The notes under the pieces: model-generated | Told to the model about the DNA's origin: nothing | Database searches by the model: none | Seen by the model: the letters and a program-made list of their open reading frames with translations, nothing else | Shown: positions 1-8,995 of the stretch, piece after piece | How the letters are laid out: the number at the start of each line of letters is the position of its first letter | Numbering within the stretch: the first letter of the stretch is position 1 | From: Segnochrobactrum spirostomi | Lineage (GTDB): Bacteria > Pseudomonadota > Alphaproteobacteria > Rhizobiales > Segnochrobactraceae | Direction: 5' to 3' | Assembly (NCBI RefSeq): GCF_009600605.1 | Contig: NZ_VWNA01000001.1 | Location: 744,001-808,000, forward strand | Length of the DNA: 64,000 nt | Position numbers and translations under genes: made by a program

Positions 1-74
1 GGAGGCTCGAACTTCCCAAGCAATCCTCGCCGGCCCTCCGACGCTCGGAGCGGCCGCCCAGGCCGGACCCGTTC
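1..74. other. Window edge upstream of argE, no gene recognised
   Basis: This short GC-rich stretch precedes the first gene. No recognisable protein end or RNA can be read from it. A purine-rich AGGCCGGA about 8 bases before the ATG at 75 may be the ribosome binding site of the next gene. Confidence 0.4.
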
Positions 75-1226
75 ATGATCGACAGCGCCATCGCCTTGCT
101 CGAACGTCTCGTCGCCTTCGACACGACGAGCCGGTACACGAACCTGCCGCTGCTCGATTGGGTCGAAACGCTCCTCACCGCCCACGGCTTCCGCATTGAG
201 CGCCTCTATGACGAGAGCGGCACCAAGGCGAACCTGTTCGCGACCATCGGGCCGGAGGGCGTGCCGGGCTATGTCCTGTCGGGCCACACCGACGTGGTGC
301 CTGTCGACGGGCAGGATTGGTCGACGCCGCCGTTCACGCTGACCCGCAAGGACGGCCTGCTCTACGGGCGCGGCGCGGCCGACATGAAGGGCTTTCTCGC
401 GGTCTGCCTCGCCAAGGTGCCGGCGATCGCCGCGGCGCGGCTCAACCGCCCGATCCACCTCGCCTTCTCCTATGACGAGGAGGTCGGCTGCACCGGCGTG
501 CGCAGCCTCGTCGCCGACCTGCGCGACCGGCCGATCAAGCCCATCGCCTGCTTCGTCGGCGAGCCGACCAGCATGCAGGTGATCGTCGCCCACAAGGCGA
601 AATACAATTTCCGCGCCACGGTGAAGGGCAAGCCCTGCCATTCGTCGCTCGCGCCCCAGGGCGTGAACGCGATCGATTATGCGGCGCGCCTCATTGTTTT
701 CCTGCGCGAACTCGGTCTCAAGGTCGCCGAAGGGCCGCGCGATCCGCTCTACGACGTGCCCTTCACCACCGTCCACACCGGCCTCATCTCCGGCGGCACC
801 GCGCTCAACATCGTGCCGGAGTGCTGCGAGGTGACGTTCGAGTTCCGCTCGCTGCCACAGGCCGACAGCGAGTCCCTGGTACAGGAGATCCGCCGCTTCG
901 CCTGCGAGGCGCTCGAGCCGGAAATGAAGGCGATCGCGCCCGAAACCGGCATCGACATCGACCTCTACAATTTCGCGCCGGGCCTCGACACACCCGTCGA
1001 CGCCGAGGTGACGCAGCTCGCCAAGCGCTTCGCCGGCCGCAACGACCACGCCAAGGTCGCCTATGCGACCGAAGCCTGCCTGTTCTCCGAGGCCGAGATT
1101 CCGACCGTTGTGGTCGGGCCGGGCTCGATCGAGCAGGCCCACAAGCCGGACGAGTTCATCGCCGTCTCCGAACTCGAGAAGGCCCTCATGTTCGTCGATC
1201 GGCTGATCGCCCACAGCTCGGACTGA
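75..1226 (+). CDS. argE: Acetylornithine deacetylase (ArgE/DapE/ACY1 M20 metallopeptidase family)
   Basis: The 383-residue protein is a zinc-dependent amidohydrolase expected to remove acetyl from N-acetylornithine in cytosolic arginine synthesis. The M20 metal and catalytic residues are visible: His71 and Asp73 in SGHTDVVPVDG, Asp103 in GRGAADMKG, Glu135/Glu136 in YDEEVGC, the Glu of GEPTSM near 164, and a late His in IEQAHKPDEF. Length matches ArgE (about 385). The middle, from about 185 to 290, is the dimerisation domain inserted in the peptidase fold. No other arginine gene is adjacent, so a related M20 deacylase cannot be excluded; alphaproteobacteria often carry several paralogues. The ATG at 75 begins exactly where family members begin. 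A 171-base gap separates it from the efflux genes. Confidence 0.88.
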   Translation: MIDSAIALLERLVAFDTTSRYTNLPLLDWVETLLTAHGFRIERLYDESGTKANLFATIGPEGVPGYVLSGHTDVVPVDGQDWSTPPFTLTRKDGLLYGRGAADMKGFLAVCLAKVPAIAAARLNRPIHLAFSYDEEVGCTGVRSLVADLRDRPIKPIACFVGEPTSMQVIVAHKAKYNFRATVKGKPCHSSLAPQGVNAIDYAARLIVFLRELGLKVAEGPRDPLYDVPFTTVHTGLISGGTALNIVPECCEVTFEFRSLPQADSESLVQEIRRFACEALEPEMKAIAPETGIDIDLYNFAPGLDTPVDAEVTQLAKRFAGRNDHAKVAYATEACLFSEAEIPTVVVGPGSIEQAHKPDEFIAVSELEKALMFVDRLIAHSSD

Positions 1227-1397
1227 GCGCCGCCGGCACCGGCGAGACGCATACCTCGCCGTAAAGTCATTGCACCGGGGCCCCTCGAGGGCGTGACGGG
1301 GACGTTTTTCGGCCTACATAGGCGGAATGGCGGTGCGGGACAGGCTCGGCCCCGGACCGCCCGCTTTTTCGTCCTCGTCGAGACCCCGGGAGCCCCC

Positions 1398-2546
1398 ATG
1401 CGTCCTTCCGTCGTCGCGATCGCCGCCCTCTGCGTGCTGGGAGCCGGCGCCTACGCCTATGTGAGCGGTGCCCTGCCCGTCGCCGTGAGCCGCCCAATCG
1501 ACGGCGCCCTCGCGGCGTTGAACGGCTCTGGGACGGTGCCCGTCGAAGCCGCGCCGAAGACCCGCGCCAAGCCGCGGCCGATCCCCGTCGAGGTCGCGGT
1601 CGCGAAGACGGCGACGCCGCGTACCGAGATCCAGTCGATCGGGTCGATCCAGGCCGACGAGGCGGTCGCGGTGGCGGCCGAGCAGGAAGGCCGGATCGTC
1701 GCGATCGACTTCACCGAAGGCGAGGCGGTCAAAGCCGGCGCCCTCCTCGTCAAGCTCGACGACAGCCTCCTCGCCGCCCAGGTCGACGACCTCAAGGCCC
1801 GGCTCACCCTCGCCGAACAGAACTATGAACGGGCGAACACCCTGTCCGGCAGTGGCGCCGGCACCGTGCGTGCCCGCGACGAGGCGCGCTCCGGCCTCAT
1901 CATCGCCCAGGCGGCGGTGAACCTCCTGCAATCGCGCCTCGACAAGACCTCGATCCGCGCCCCCTTCGACGGCATCATGGGGCTGCGCTCGGTCTCGGTC
2001 GGCGCCTTCCTCAAAGTCGGCGACGTCATCGCCTCGATCGACAAGATCGACCAGGTGAAGGTCGATTTCAGCGTGCCCGAGAAGGACCTCGCCGCGCTGT
2101 CCGTCGGCTTGCCCGTCGAGGTCGCGGTCGATGCCTATCCGGGCCGCGTCTTCACCGGCGAAATCTATGCGATCGCGCCGCAGATCGACGTCAATGGCCG
2201 GGCGGTCCGCGTGCGCGGACGGCTGCCCAACCCGGACGGCTTGCTGCGGCCCGGCCTGTTCGCGCGCGTGACGGTGGTCGGCGAGGGCCGCGACAGCATC
2301 GTCATGGTGCCGGAGGCGGCGATCGTGCCCCGCGGCGTCGATCACCTCGTCTACCGCGTCGCCGACGGCACGGCGGCCGAAAGCAAGGTGACCCTCGGCC
2401 GGCGGGCCGACGGCATGGTGGAGATCCTGTCCGGCGTCGCGGCCGGCGACGTGGTGGTGACCGCCGGCCAGACGCGGCTCGGCAAGGGCACACCCGTCGA
2501 GACGGTGGGCGCCGACGGGCATCCGATCGTGCCGACCGAAAGCTGA
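1398..2546 (+). CDS. RND efflux periplasmic adaptor (membrane fusion protein)
   Basis: This 382-residue adaptor should bridge the inner-membrane RND pump encoded next and an outer-membrane channel encoded elsewhere. An N-terminal hydrophobic segment (about residues 5-25) acts as signal anchor. It is followed by a lipoyl-like half (EQEGRIVAIDFTEGEAVKAG), an alpha-hairpin (about 115-170), the second lipoyl half (TSIRAPFDGIMGLRSVSVG) and beta-barrel domains. The open frame extends upstream, but the ATG at 1398 is chosen because signal and homology begin there and the upstream residues are Arg-rich non-coding-like sequence. It is followed 43 bases later by the pump gene, so the two are surely one operon. 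The substrate cannot be told. It belongs to the HlyD/AcrA-type family and is only distantly like the second adaptor at 23275-24483. Confidence 0.92.
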   Translation: MRPSVVAIAALCVLGAGAYAYVSGALPVAVSRPIDGALAALNGSGTVPVEAAPKTRAKPRPIPVEVAVAKTATPRTEIQSIGSIQADEAVAVAAEQEGRIVAIDFTEGEAVKAGALLVKLDDSLLAAQVDDLKARLTLAEQNYERANTLSGSGAGTVRARDEARSGLIIAQAAVNLLQSRLDKTSIRAPFDGIMGLRSVSVGAFLKVGDVIASIDKIDQVKVDFSVPEKDLAALSVGLPVEVAVDAYPGRVFTGEIYAIAPQIDVNGRAVRVRGRLPNPDGLLRPGLFARVTVVGEGRDSIVMVPEAAIVPRGVDHLVYRVADGTAAESKVTLGRRADGMVEILSGVAAGDVVVTAGQTRLGKGTPVETVGADGHPIVPTES

Positions 2547-2589
2547 CGCCGCCCTTGTCGCCCGTCCCGCACGCCCGGAGAGCCGGCCC

Positions 2590-5500
2590 ATGAAGCTGTC
2601 CGAGATCTGCATCGAGCGGCCCGTCTTCGCGACGGTCTTGAGCCTCATCCTGGTCCTCGTCGGCGTCGTCGCCTACGAGCGCCTCACCGTGCGGGAATAT
2701 CCGGCGATCGACGAACCGACGGTGTCGGTGACGACGACCTATTCCGGCGCCTCGGCGCGGATCATCGAAAGCCAGGTGACGCAGGTCCTCGAAGGCTCGA
2801 TCGCCGGCATCGAGGGCATCGACGTCCTGCAATCGACGAGCCGCTCGGAGCAGAGCCGCATCACGGTGCGCTTCCGCCTCGGCATCGATCCCGACGTCGC
2901 CGCCTCCGACGTGCGCGACCGGGTCAGCCGGGTGCGCGCGCGCCTGCCCGACGAGATCGACGAGCCGGTCATCGCCAAGGTCGAGGCGGACGCCCAGCCG
3001 ATCATGTTCCTCGCCTTCCGCTCGCAGACGATCGATCCCCTCGCCCTCACCGACTTCGTCGACCGCAACGTCGTCGACCGCCTGAAGACGCTGCTCGGCG
3101 TCGCCGACGTGCAGATCTTCGGCGAGCGGCAATATGCGATGCGGGTGTGGGTGGATCGGGCGAAGCTCGCCGCCTACGATCTGACGGTGCAGGACATCGA
3201 GGACGCCATCCGCGCCCAGAACGTCGAGCTGCCGTCGGGCCGCATCGAGAGCACCGATCGCGAGTTCTCGATCCTGTCGCGGACCGGCCTGACGACGCCG
3301 GAGGAGTTCGCAGCGATCGTGGTGAAGGTCGCCGGCGGCCATCAGGTGCGCCTGGGCGACGTCGCCACCATCAGCCTCGGTGCCCGCGACGAGCGCCGGG
3401 CGAGCCGCTACGACGGACAGAACGCCGTCGCCGTCGGCATCATAAAGCAGGCGACCGCCAACCCGCTCGACGTCTCCAATGCCGTGCGCGCCGCCTTGCC
3501 GGAGATCGAAGCGAGCCTGCCGGCGGGCGTCTCGGTCACCATCGGCAACGATCAGGCCGTGTTCATCGACCGCTCCATCGAGGCGGTCTACCACACCATC
3601 GGCGAGGCGATCGTGCTCGTCGTCCTGGTGATCTTCTTCTTCCTGCGCACGCTGCGCGCCTCGATCATCCCGGTCGTCACCATCCCCGTCTCGCTGATCG
3701 CGACCTTCACGCTGATGTATGCGGCGGGCTTCTCCATCAACACGCTGACCCTGCTCGCCATGGTGCTCGCGATCGGCCTCGTCGTGGACGACGCCATCGT
3801 GGTGCTCGAGAACATCTTCCGCCACGTCGAGGAGGGCCTGAGCCCGAAGGCGGCCGCCATCAAGGGCGCCGGCGAGATCGGCTTCGCCGTGATCGCGATG
3901 ACGCTGACGCTCGCCGCCGTCTATGCGCCGGTCGCCTTCGCGCCGGGACGGACCGGCCGGCTCTTCCTGGAGTTCGCGCTGACGCTCGCCGGCGCAGTGC
4001 TGATCTCGGGCTTCGTCGCCTTGACGCTGACGCCGATGATGTGCGCCCGCCTGTTACGCCACGAGACGAAGCCGAACCTCTTTTTCCGCGTCCTCGAAGG
4101 CGCCTTCCGCGCGGTCGAGCGCGGCTACGGCCGGGCGCTCGGGGGCGCACTGCGGCTGCGTGTCCTCGTGGTGCTCGGGGCCGTCGCCGTCGCGGCGCTC
4201 GGCGGCTATTTCCTGACGCATCTGAAGTCCGAGCTGTCGCCGACCGAGGACCGCGGGACCGTGTCCGCCTTCGGCACGGCGCCGGAGGGCGCCTCGATCG
4301 CCTATACCGAGCGCTACGCCAAGGAACTGGAGAAGATCCTCGCGGGCGTGCCGGAGATCCGCGGCTTCCTCACCGTGATCGGCTTCCCGCAATCGACCAA
4401 CCTGGTCGCCTACGCGAACTTGGTCGATTGGGCCGACCGCACCCGCTCGCAGCAGGAGATCGTCGCCGCCCTCGCCCCCAAGGTCTCGCGCATTCCGGGC
4501 ATGCGCATCTTCGTCTCGAACCCGCCCTCGCTCGGCCAGCGCGGGTTCGGCAAGCCGGTGCAGCTCGTCGTCGAGACGACCGGCACCTACGAGGACCTCA
4601 ATGCGGTGATGGACCGCCTCGTCGCCCGCGCCGGCGAAAATCCCGGGCTCGTGGGCGTCGAATCCGACCTCAAGCTCAACACGCCGGAGATCACAATTTC
4701 GCTCGACCGCCAGAAGGTCGCCGATCTCGGGCTCGACGTCTCGGTGGTCGGCCGGACCCTCGAATCGATGCTCGGCGGCCGGCAGGTCACGCGGTTCGAG
4801 CGCGACGGCGAGCAATACGACGTCATGGTGCAGCTCGCCGACGCCGACCGCACCAGCCCCGAGACGTTGCGGGAGATCTATGTGCGCGCGCCGAACGGCG
4901 CGATGGTGCAGCTCGGCAACGTGGTGCGCATCGAGGAGACGGTGGCGCCGCGCGAACTCACCCGCTTCAACCAGCTCCGCTCGGCGACGCTCGAGGCGAA
5001 CCTCGCCCCCGGCTACACCATGGGCGAGGCGGTGGCCGCCCTGAACCGTCTCGCGGCCGAGGTGCTGCCGGACACCTACCGCACCGATTATGCGGGGCAG
5101 AGCCGCGAGTTCCTCGCCTCCGGCCAGAGCCTCGTCTTCGTCTTCCTGCTCGCGATCGTGTTCATCTATCTGGTGCTCGCGGCGCAGTTCGAAAGCTTCG
5201 TCGATCCGATCGTGATCCTCGTCACCGTGCCGCTGTCGATGACCGGCGCGCTCGCCGCGTTGAGCCTGACGGGCGGCACCCTCAACGTCTATTCCCAGAT
5301 CGGGCTCATCACCCTCGTCGGCCTCATCACCAAACACGGCATCCTGATCGTGGAATTCTCCCACCAACTGGAGGCCGAGGGCCGCGAACGACGCGCCGCC
5401 ATCGTCGAGGCGGCGACGCTCAGGCTGCGTCCGATCCTGATGACCACGGGGGCGATGGTGCTCGGCGCCCTGCCTCTCGCGCTGGCGACGGGAGCCGGTG

Positions 5501-5667
5501 CGGAAAGCCGTCAGCAGATCGGCTGGGTCATCGTCGGCGGCATGAGCTTCGGAACGCTGCTCACCCTGTTCGTGGTGCCGGCGGTGCTCACGTTCCTCGC
5601 CGGGCGGAAGGCCAAGGCCGAAGCGGGCCATGCCGCGACGCCAGCCCCGCTTCCGGCAGGAGAGTAG
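2590..5667 (+). CDS. RND efflux pump, inner-membrane permease (HAE1/AcrB superfamily)
   Basis: The 1025-residue protein has the RND duplicated layout: a transmembrane helix at residues 11-31, a large periplasmic loop, about six helices from 335 to 540, a second periplasmic loop, and a final helix bundle from about 850. The proton-relay motif [13 protein letters not shown] lies near 396-408. It should export hydrophobic compounds by proton antiport with the adaptor encoded just upstream. No outer-membrane factor gene is adjacent and no regulator is visible next to it, unlike the second pump at 20104-24483. An ATG with an upstream GGAGAG sets the start. It ends 26 bases before the convergent low-GC cassette. 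Substrate is unknown; the MexF, MdtB/C and AcrB branches cannot be separated by eye. Confidence 0.95.
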   Translation: MKLSEICIERPVFATVLSLILVLVGVVAYERLTVREYPAIDEPTVSVTTTYSGASARIIESQVTQVLEGSIAGIEGIDVLQSTSRSEQSRITVRFRLGIDPDVAASDVRDRVSRVRARLPDEIDEPVIAKVEADAQPIMFLAFRSQTIDPLALTDFVDRNVVDRLKTLLGVADVQIFGERQYAMRVWVDRAKLAAYDLTVQDIEDAIRAQNVELPSGRIESTDREFSILSRTGLTTPEEFAAIVVKVAGGHQVRLGDVATISLGARDERRASRYDGQNAVAVGIIKQATANPLDVSNAVRAALPEIEASLPAGVSVTIGNDQAVFIDRSIEAVYHTIGEAIVLVVLVIFFFLRTLRASIIPVVTIPVSLIATFTLMYAAGFSINTLTLLAMVLAIGLVVDDAIVVLENIFRHVEEGLSPKAAAIKGAGEIGFAVIAMTLTLAAVYAPVAFAPGRTGRLFLEFALTLAGAVLISGFVALTLTPMMCARLLRHETKPNLFFRVLEGAFRAVERGYGRALGGALRLRVLVVLGAVAVAALGGYFLTHLKSELSPTEDRGTVSAFGTAPEGASIAYTERYAKELEKILAGVPEIRGFLTVIGFPQSTNLVAYANLVDWADRTRSQQEIVAALAPKVSRIPGMRIFVSNPPSLGQRGFGKPVQLVVETTGTYEDLNAVMDRLVARAGENPGLVGVESDLKLNTPEITISLDRQKVADLGLDVSVVGRTLESMLGGRQVTRFERDGEQYDVMVQLADADRTSPETLREIYVRAPNGAMVQLGNVVRIEETVAPRELTRFNQLRSATLEANLAPGYTMGEAVAALNRLAAEVLPDTYRTDYAGQSREFLASGQSLVFVFLLAIVFIYLVLAAQFESFVDPIVILVTVPLSMTGALAALSLTGGTLNVYSQIGLITLVGLITKHGILIVEFSHQLEAEGRERRAAIVEAATLRLRPILMTTGAMVLGALPLALATGAGAESRQQIGWVIVGGMSFGTLLTLFVVPAVLTFLAGRKAKAEAGHAATPAPLPAGE

Positions 5668-5693
5668 GCGCGGCGGGACGCGGGCGAGGCCGG

Positions 5694-6080
5694 TCAGCCG
5701 ATACTCGGCAGCCGGTTGAGGCCGAACAAATGCATCTCAGTCGGCAGATATCGCTGCTCCATCTCGCGCACCATCGTCAGAAGCAATCGGTATGCTACCC
5801 GCTCGAGTTTCAACCAGATAAGCACACTTGAGGGAAGTATATATCGCATGTATAGATTCATAAGATAAATGTCATCCCCCAACAATCTCGCTTTATCGAG
5901 CAAAAGTGGAGCTTCTTGATAATACGCCTCAATAACACACCGGCGCTTGGGATCCAAGGCGACGTATCTATCGCGCAATCTGCGCATCATTGCCAGCTCA
6001 AAGCAATCATCGGGCAGGCCTATCAATCGACATGAGACGGTCGTCACGATGCACGGACGTGTATCGCTGCCCCCCGGCAT
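5694..6080 (-). CDS. Small Cys-containing protein resembling CFI-box/DDC-EL-LRxFRD proteins
   Basis: The 128-residue product carries near its start the pattern C-I-V-T-T, then GLPDDCFELAMMRRLRDRY and, about 16 residues on, EAYYQEAPLLL. This resembles a family of small bacterial proteins, remembered as CFI-box-CTERM-like, with C-F/Y-x-T-T-A, a DDC-x-EL, LR-x-[FL]-RD and YY-x3-AP spacing. The function of that family is unknown. Three cysteines (10, 17, 26) could bind metal or form disulfides. There is no signal peptide; a weakly hydrophobic helix lies at about 75-90. The gene is AT-rich compared with everything around it, like its two neighbours. The ATG at 6080 overlaps the upstream gene by 37 bases. 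The family call is from pattern memory only. Confidence 0.6.
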   Translation of the reverse strand: MPGGSDTRPCIVTTVSCRLIGLPDDCFELAMMRRLRDRYVALDPKRRCVIEAYYQEAPLLLDKARLLGDDIYLMNLYMRYILPSSVLIWLKLERVAYRLLLTMVREMEQRYLPTEMHLFGLNRLPSIG

Positions 6081-6343
6081 AGGCCGTCCCGCTTAGCTGC
6101 CCGGCTCATTTCATACCCTTGCTCCGCGGCTTTCATCGCCTCGGGGAAACCTCTAAAATTACCTCCAATGACCGCACAGACCTGATCGTTATACAGAAAC
6201 TCAATCTTAAATTCATGCAGCACAGAGAACCCACTCGCCGCAGAGCGGAATGCCTCGGGATCAGTGCTTCGCATACTTTCGTCAGACACAATCTCAATTT
6301 TTCCGGAAACCGGATTCCCGTCTAAATATATTATAAAACTCAA
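6044..6343 (-). CDS. Hypothetical protein, 99 residues, low-GC cassette
   Basis: I do not recognise this protein. It is predicted cytosolic, with alternating beta-rich segments (SFIIYLDGNPVSGKIEIVSD, FKIEFLYNDQVCAVIGG) and a charged helical C-terminus (EAMKAAEQGYEMSRAAKRDG) carrying Cys residues. No signal peptide or membrane segment is seen. It overlaps the start of the next gene by 37 bases and begins 6 bases after the stop of the upstream secreted-protein gene, so the three look co-transcribed on the minus strand. The codon choice is AT-rich (many ATT, AAA, TCA codons), unlike the GC-ending codons of flanking genes, which suggests transfer. Confidence 0.6.
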   Translation of the reverse strand: MSFIIYLDGNPVSGKIEIVSDESMRSTDPEAFRSAASGFSVLHEFKIEFLYNDQVCAVIGGNFRGFPEAMKAAEQGYEMSRAAKRDGLCRGAAIHVRAS

Positions 6344-6349
6344 GTTCGA

Positions 6350-6724
6350 TTAATCCCTGGCCTCACCTTTATATCCGTTATAAAAATCGGCAATTCTTGC
6401 TAGAAGTCCCACACTCCCAGCAGTAAAGGAAAAAACATCGCCGCCAGTAGGGGATGTGAATTTATTGAATACAAACGCCTCCCATTCAGATCTGTCAATT
6501 TTACCAGAATTTTGAAGATCACTATCAAGATACAATATAGACGCACTTACATACACGTCATAGAAATTTTCTGTAAACTTGAATGCACAAGATCCCACCT
6601 CGGAAAAATTTGACGGGCACTCTGGAAGACCAGCATCCTGCTGGTCAGCAATCGCTGCCGATCCAGGTAAAAGGGACGCTCCAGCAAAAAATGCTACAGC
6701 CCCGACGAAACGGCGCCTCAACAT
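6350..6724 (-). CDS. Secreted hypothetical protein with a single EF-hand-like loop
   Basis: The 124-residue protein starts MLRRRFVGAVAFFAGASLL and ends its signal peptide at about SAAIA-DQQ, so it should be exported. The mature part has two Cys (PECPSNFSEVGSCAF) and a stretch DLQNSGKIDRSEWEAF. This stretch fits the 12-residue EF-hand loop at positions 1 (Asp), 5 (Ser), 6 (Gly), 8 (Ile), 9 (Asp) and 12 (Glu); Gln at position 3 is atypical. Calcium binding is therefore possible but unproven. Upstream in-frame ATGs exist at 6739 and 6784; 6724 is chosen because the basic n-region of the signal peptide begins there. It is the first gene of the AT-rich cassette and is separated from sdaA by a 129-base AT-rich gap. 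No homologue is recognised. Confidence 0.6.
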   Translation of the reverse strand: MLRRRFVGAVAFFAGASLLPGSAAIADQQDAGLPECPSNFSEVGSCAFKFTENFYDVYVSASILYLDSDLQNSGKIDRSEWEAFVFNKFTSPTGGDVFSFTAGSVGLLARIADFYNGYKGEARD

Positions 6725-6913
6725 GCTGCCCCCCAACATTAATCTATATTCGCCGAAATTATTCTCCCCATAATGACAACGCAAGTATGAACATGGAATT
6801 TTGTTACACGAGCGACATCATTGAACGCACCGATCGTGCGATCCTGTCGATGAGCATCCAATTCGCCTAATCGCGTTTCGCCACCATCTACAAGGCAGCG
6901 CGAATCTGTTCTC

Positions 6914-8284
6914 TCAGCACTCGGTGAGGTTCACCGCGAGGCCGCCGAGGGAGGTCTCCTTGTATTTCGACTGCATGTCGGCGCCGGTCTGGCGCATGGT
7001 CGCGATCACCTGATCGAGGTGGACGCGGTGGGTGCCGTCGCCGCGCAAAGCGAGCGAGGCGGCGTTGATCGCCTTCACCGCGCCGAAGGCGTTGCGCTCG
7101 ATGCACGGGATCTGCACGAGCCCGCCGATCGGGTCGCAGGTCATGCCGAGATGGTGCTCCATCCCGATCTCGGCCGCGTTCTCGATCTGAGCGTTGGTGC
7201 CGCCGAGGGCCGCGCAGAGGCCGCCCGCCGCCATCGAGCAGGCGACACCGACCTCGCCCTGACAGCCGACCTCGGCCCCCGAGATCGAGGCGTTCATCTT
7301 GAACAGGGCGCCGATCGCCGTCGCGGTCAGGATGAAGGCGCGGATGCCGTCCTCGTTCGAGCCGGGGCAATGGTCGCGATAATAGCGCAGCACCGCCGGC
7401 ACCACGCCGGCCGCACCGTTGGTGGGCGCGGTCACGACCCGGCCGCCGGCCGCATTCTCCTCGTTGACCGCGATCGCATAGAGCGAGATCCAGTCCATGA
7501 TCTCGTGGGGCGAGCGGGCGTTGCGCTCCGCATCGGCGACGAGCCGGGCGCGGATCGATTTGGCGCGCCGCTTGACGGAGAGCCCGCCCGGCAGCTCGCC
7601 CTCGGTCCTGAGGCCGCGGTCGATGCAGCTCATCATCGTCTCGACCACGCGGTCGATGTGGCGGTCGACGTCCTCCGCCGGACGCAAGGCCCGCTCGTTC
7701 GCCATCATCAGCTCGGCGATCGTCAGCCCCGCCTCGTCGGCGCGCACCAGCAGGTCCTTGCCGGAGCGGAAGGGATAAGGCACCGCCGTGCCCTCCTCCA
7801 CCGGATGACCGACCTCTGCCTCGCGCACCACGAAGCCGCCGCCGACCGAACACCATCGCTCGTGGGCGAGCACCGCACCGGCGGCATCGAAAGCCGCGAA
7901 GGCGAGCGTGTTCGGATGGACCGGCGTCTCGCCGACGCCGTCGAACACGATGGCCGCCGCCGGATCGAAAACGATCGCCTTGAGGCCGGCGAGCGGCAGG
8001 CGCTTCACGGCGGCCATGTCGGCGAAGATGCGCTCGGCCTGATCGGGATCGACGGTCTCCGGGTGCAGCCCTGCGAGGCCCAGGATGACCGCCTTGTCGG
8101 TGCCGTGGCCGCGGCCGGTCCAGGCGAGCGAGCCGAACAGATCGACCCGAACCGCGGCGACCCGGTCGAGGAGACCGTCCGTCTTGAGCGCGTCGGCGAA
8201 GGCGAGCGCCGCCTTCATCGGCCCGACAGTGTGGGACGAGGACGGGCCGATGCCGATCTTGAACAATTCGAAGACGCTGATCAC
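6914..8284 (-). CDS. sdaA: L-serine ammonia-lyase (single-chain, iron-sulfur)
   Basis: The 456-residue enzyme deaminates L-serine to pyruvate and ammonia in the cytosol, using an oxygen-labile [4Fe-4S] cluster. Both modules of the single-chain form are present: the beta domain (starting [22 protein letters not shown]) and the alpha domain with the cluster cysteines in [20 protein letters not shown] and [14 protein letters not shown]. Length equals E. coli SdaA (454). The start is a GTG at 8284 with GGAGGGG six bases upstream. The gene lies downstream of soxBDAG on the same strand, 135 bases away with a hairpin between. This suggests sarcosine-derived glycine goes through serine to pyruvate, but a separate transcript is possible. 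Confidence 0.95.
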   Translation of the reverse strand: MISVFELFKIGIGPSSSHTVGPMKAALAFADALKTDGLLDRVAAVRVDLFGSLAWTGRGHGTDKAVILGLAGLHPETVDPDQAERIFADMAAVKRLPLAGLKAIVFDPAAAIVFDGVGETPVHPNTLAFAAFDAAGAVLAHERWCSVGGGFVVREAEVGHPVEEGTAVPYPFRSGKDLLVRADEAGLTIAELMMANERALRPAEDVDRHIDRVVETMMSCIDRGLRTEGELPGGLSVKRRAKSIRARLVADAERNARSPHEIMDWISLYAIAVNEENAAGGRVVTAPTNGAAGVVPAVLRYYRDHCPGSNEDGIRAFILTATAIGALFKMNASISGAEVGCQGEVGVACSMAAGGLCAALGGTNAQIENAAEIGMEHHLGMTCDPIGGLVQIPCIERNAFGAVKAINAASLALRGDGTHRVHLDQVIATMRQTGADMQSKYKETSLGGLAVNLTEC

Positions 8285-8351
8285 GCGGGACCCCTCCGTG
8301 GCGGCGCGCGGTTATCTCCGCCGTCCGCCGGTGGCTCATTCATATAAGGAT

Positions 8352-8382
8352 GCCGGCCGCACTCTTGCGAGCGGCGGCCGGC
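8352..8382 (-). terminator. GC-rich hairpin between soxG and sdaA
   Basis: Nine-base arms GCCGGCCGC (8352-8360) and GCGGCCGGC (8374-8382) pair across a 13-base loop. It lies just past the soxG stop in the direction of transcription and is followed only by a weak AT-rich tract, so termination or attenuation before sdaA is a guess. Confidence 0.35.
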
Positions 8383-8419
8383 TCAAAACGTTCGTGGGCC
8401 GGATCGCTCCGGCATCGCC

Positions 8420-8995
8420 TCACAGGGTGTATTCGAGGCGACCCTCTTCGATCAGCCGCCACACATAGGTGGCGAAGGAGCGCCACACGTCGATGACGAA
8501 GGTCTCCTCGTCGGCCCGACGCAGCACGATCTCGGCCTTGCCGAGAAGCGTGCGGGTGCAGGCGCCGACCGGGAAGGCGGCGAGCGAGAGATCGAGCGGA
8601 CAATTCGAATTGAGCACCGTCGCCGCGTGCCGCCCCGCCAGGGTGAAGGCGACCGAGCGGTGGCTGACGTCGGTCAGGGAATGGGCGATGTTCTCGAGCG
8701 CGGCGGCGAGCGCCTCGCCCAAGGCAGGCCCTTCCTCCTCGCCGGCGACGAGCACCCATTCATCCGGTCCGAGCCAGAGCGCGGCGCGGTCTCCGGCGAC
8801 CGCGGCCCGGTTGGGCTCCCGCGGGATCTCGACGCCGAACGCCGCGGAGGCGGCGGCGACCGCCTCGTCGCCGCCGCGCAGGATGAAGCGGCTGCGGGGG
8901 CCGAGCGAGGCGAGCCGCGCGGTCGGGCACGGCGAGGCCGTCTGTTCCAGGATGGCGAGCGCGTCGGCGCGGCCGGTGATCGACAGATCAAGCAT
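8420..8995 (-). CDS. soxG: Sarcosine oxidase gamma subunit
   Basis: This 191-residue subunit completes the heterotetrameric sarcosine oxidase (alpha, beta, gamma, delta). The protein has the SoxG/GcvT-like pattern, with features such as LSDVSHRSVAFTLAGRHA and SNCPLDLSLAAFPVGACTRTLLGKAEIVLRR and a C-terminal FATYVWRLIEEG typical of the subunit. Its ATG overlaps the soxA stop by eight bases (ATGCTTGA), a sign of translational coupling. It is the last gene of the soxB-D-A-G order, which is the conserved order in alphaproteobacteria. Gamma helps hold the foreign-flavin domains together and does not itself carry a cofactor. Confidence 0.93.
   Translation of the reverse strand: MLDLSITGRADALAILEQTASPCPTARLASLGPRSRFILRGGDEAVAAASAAFGVEIPREPNRAAVAGDRAALWLGPDEWVLVAGEEEGPALGEALAAALENIAHSLTDVSHRSVAFTLAGRHAATVLNSNCPLDLSLAAFPVGACTRTLLGKAEIVLRRADEETFVIDVWRSFATYVWRLIEEGRLEYTL

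Noticed and set aside
3147..5831. An 894-codon plus-strand frame inside the first RND pump
   Set aside because: Another frame of the pump gene with an Arg-rich, domain-free translation.
5668..6913. Prophage or insertion sequence in the AT-rich patch
   Set aside because: No transposase, integrase, inverted terminal repeats or direct repeats were found, although composition is foreign.
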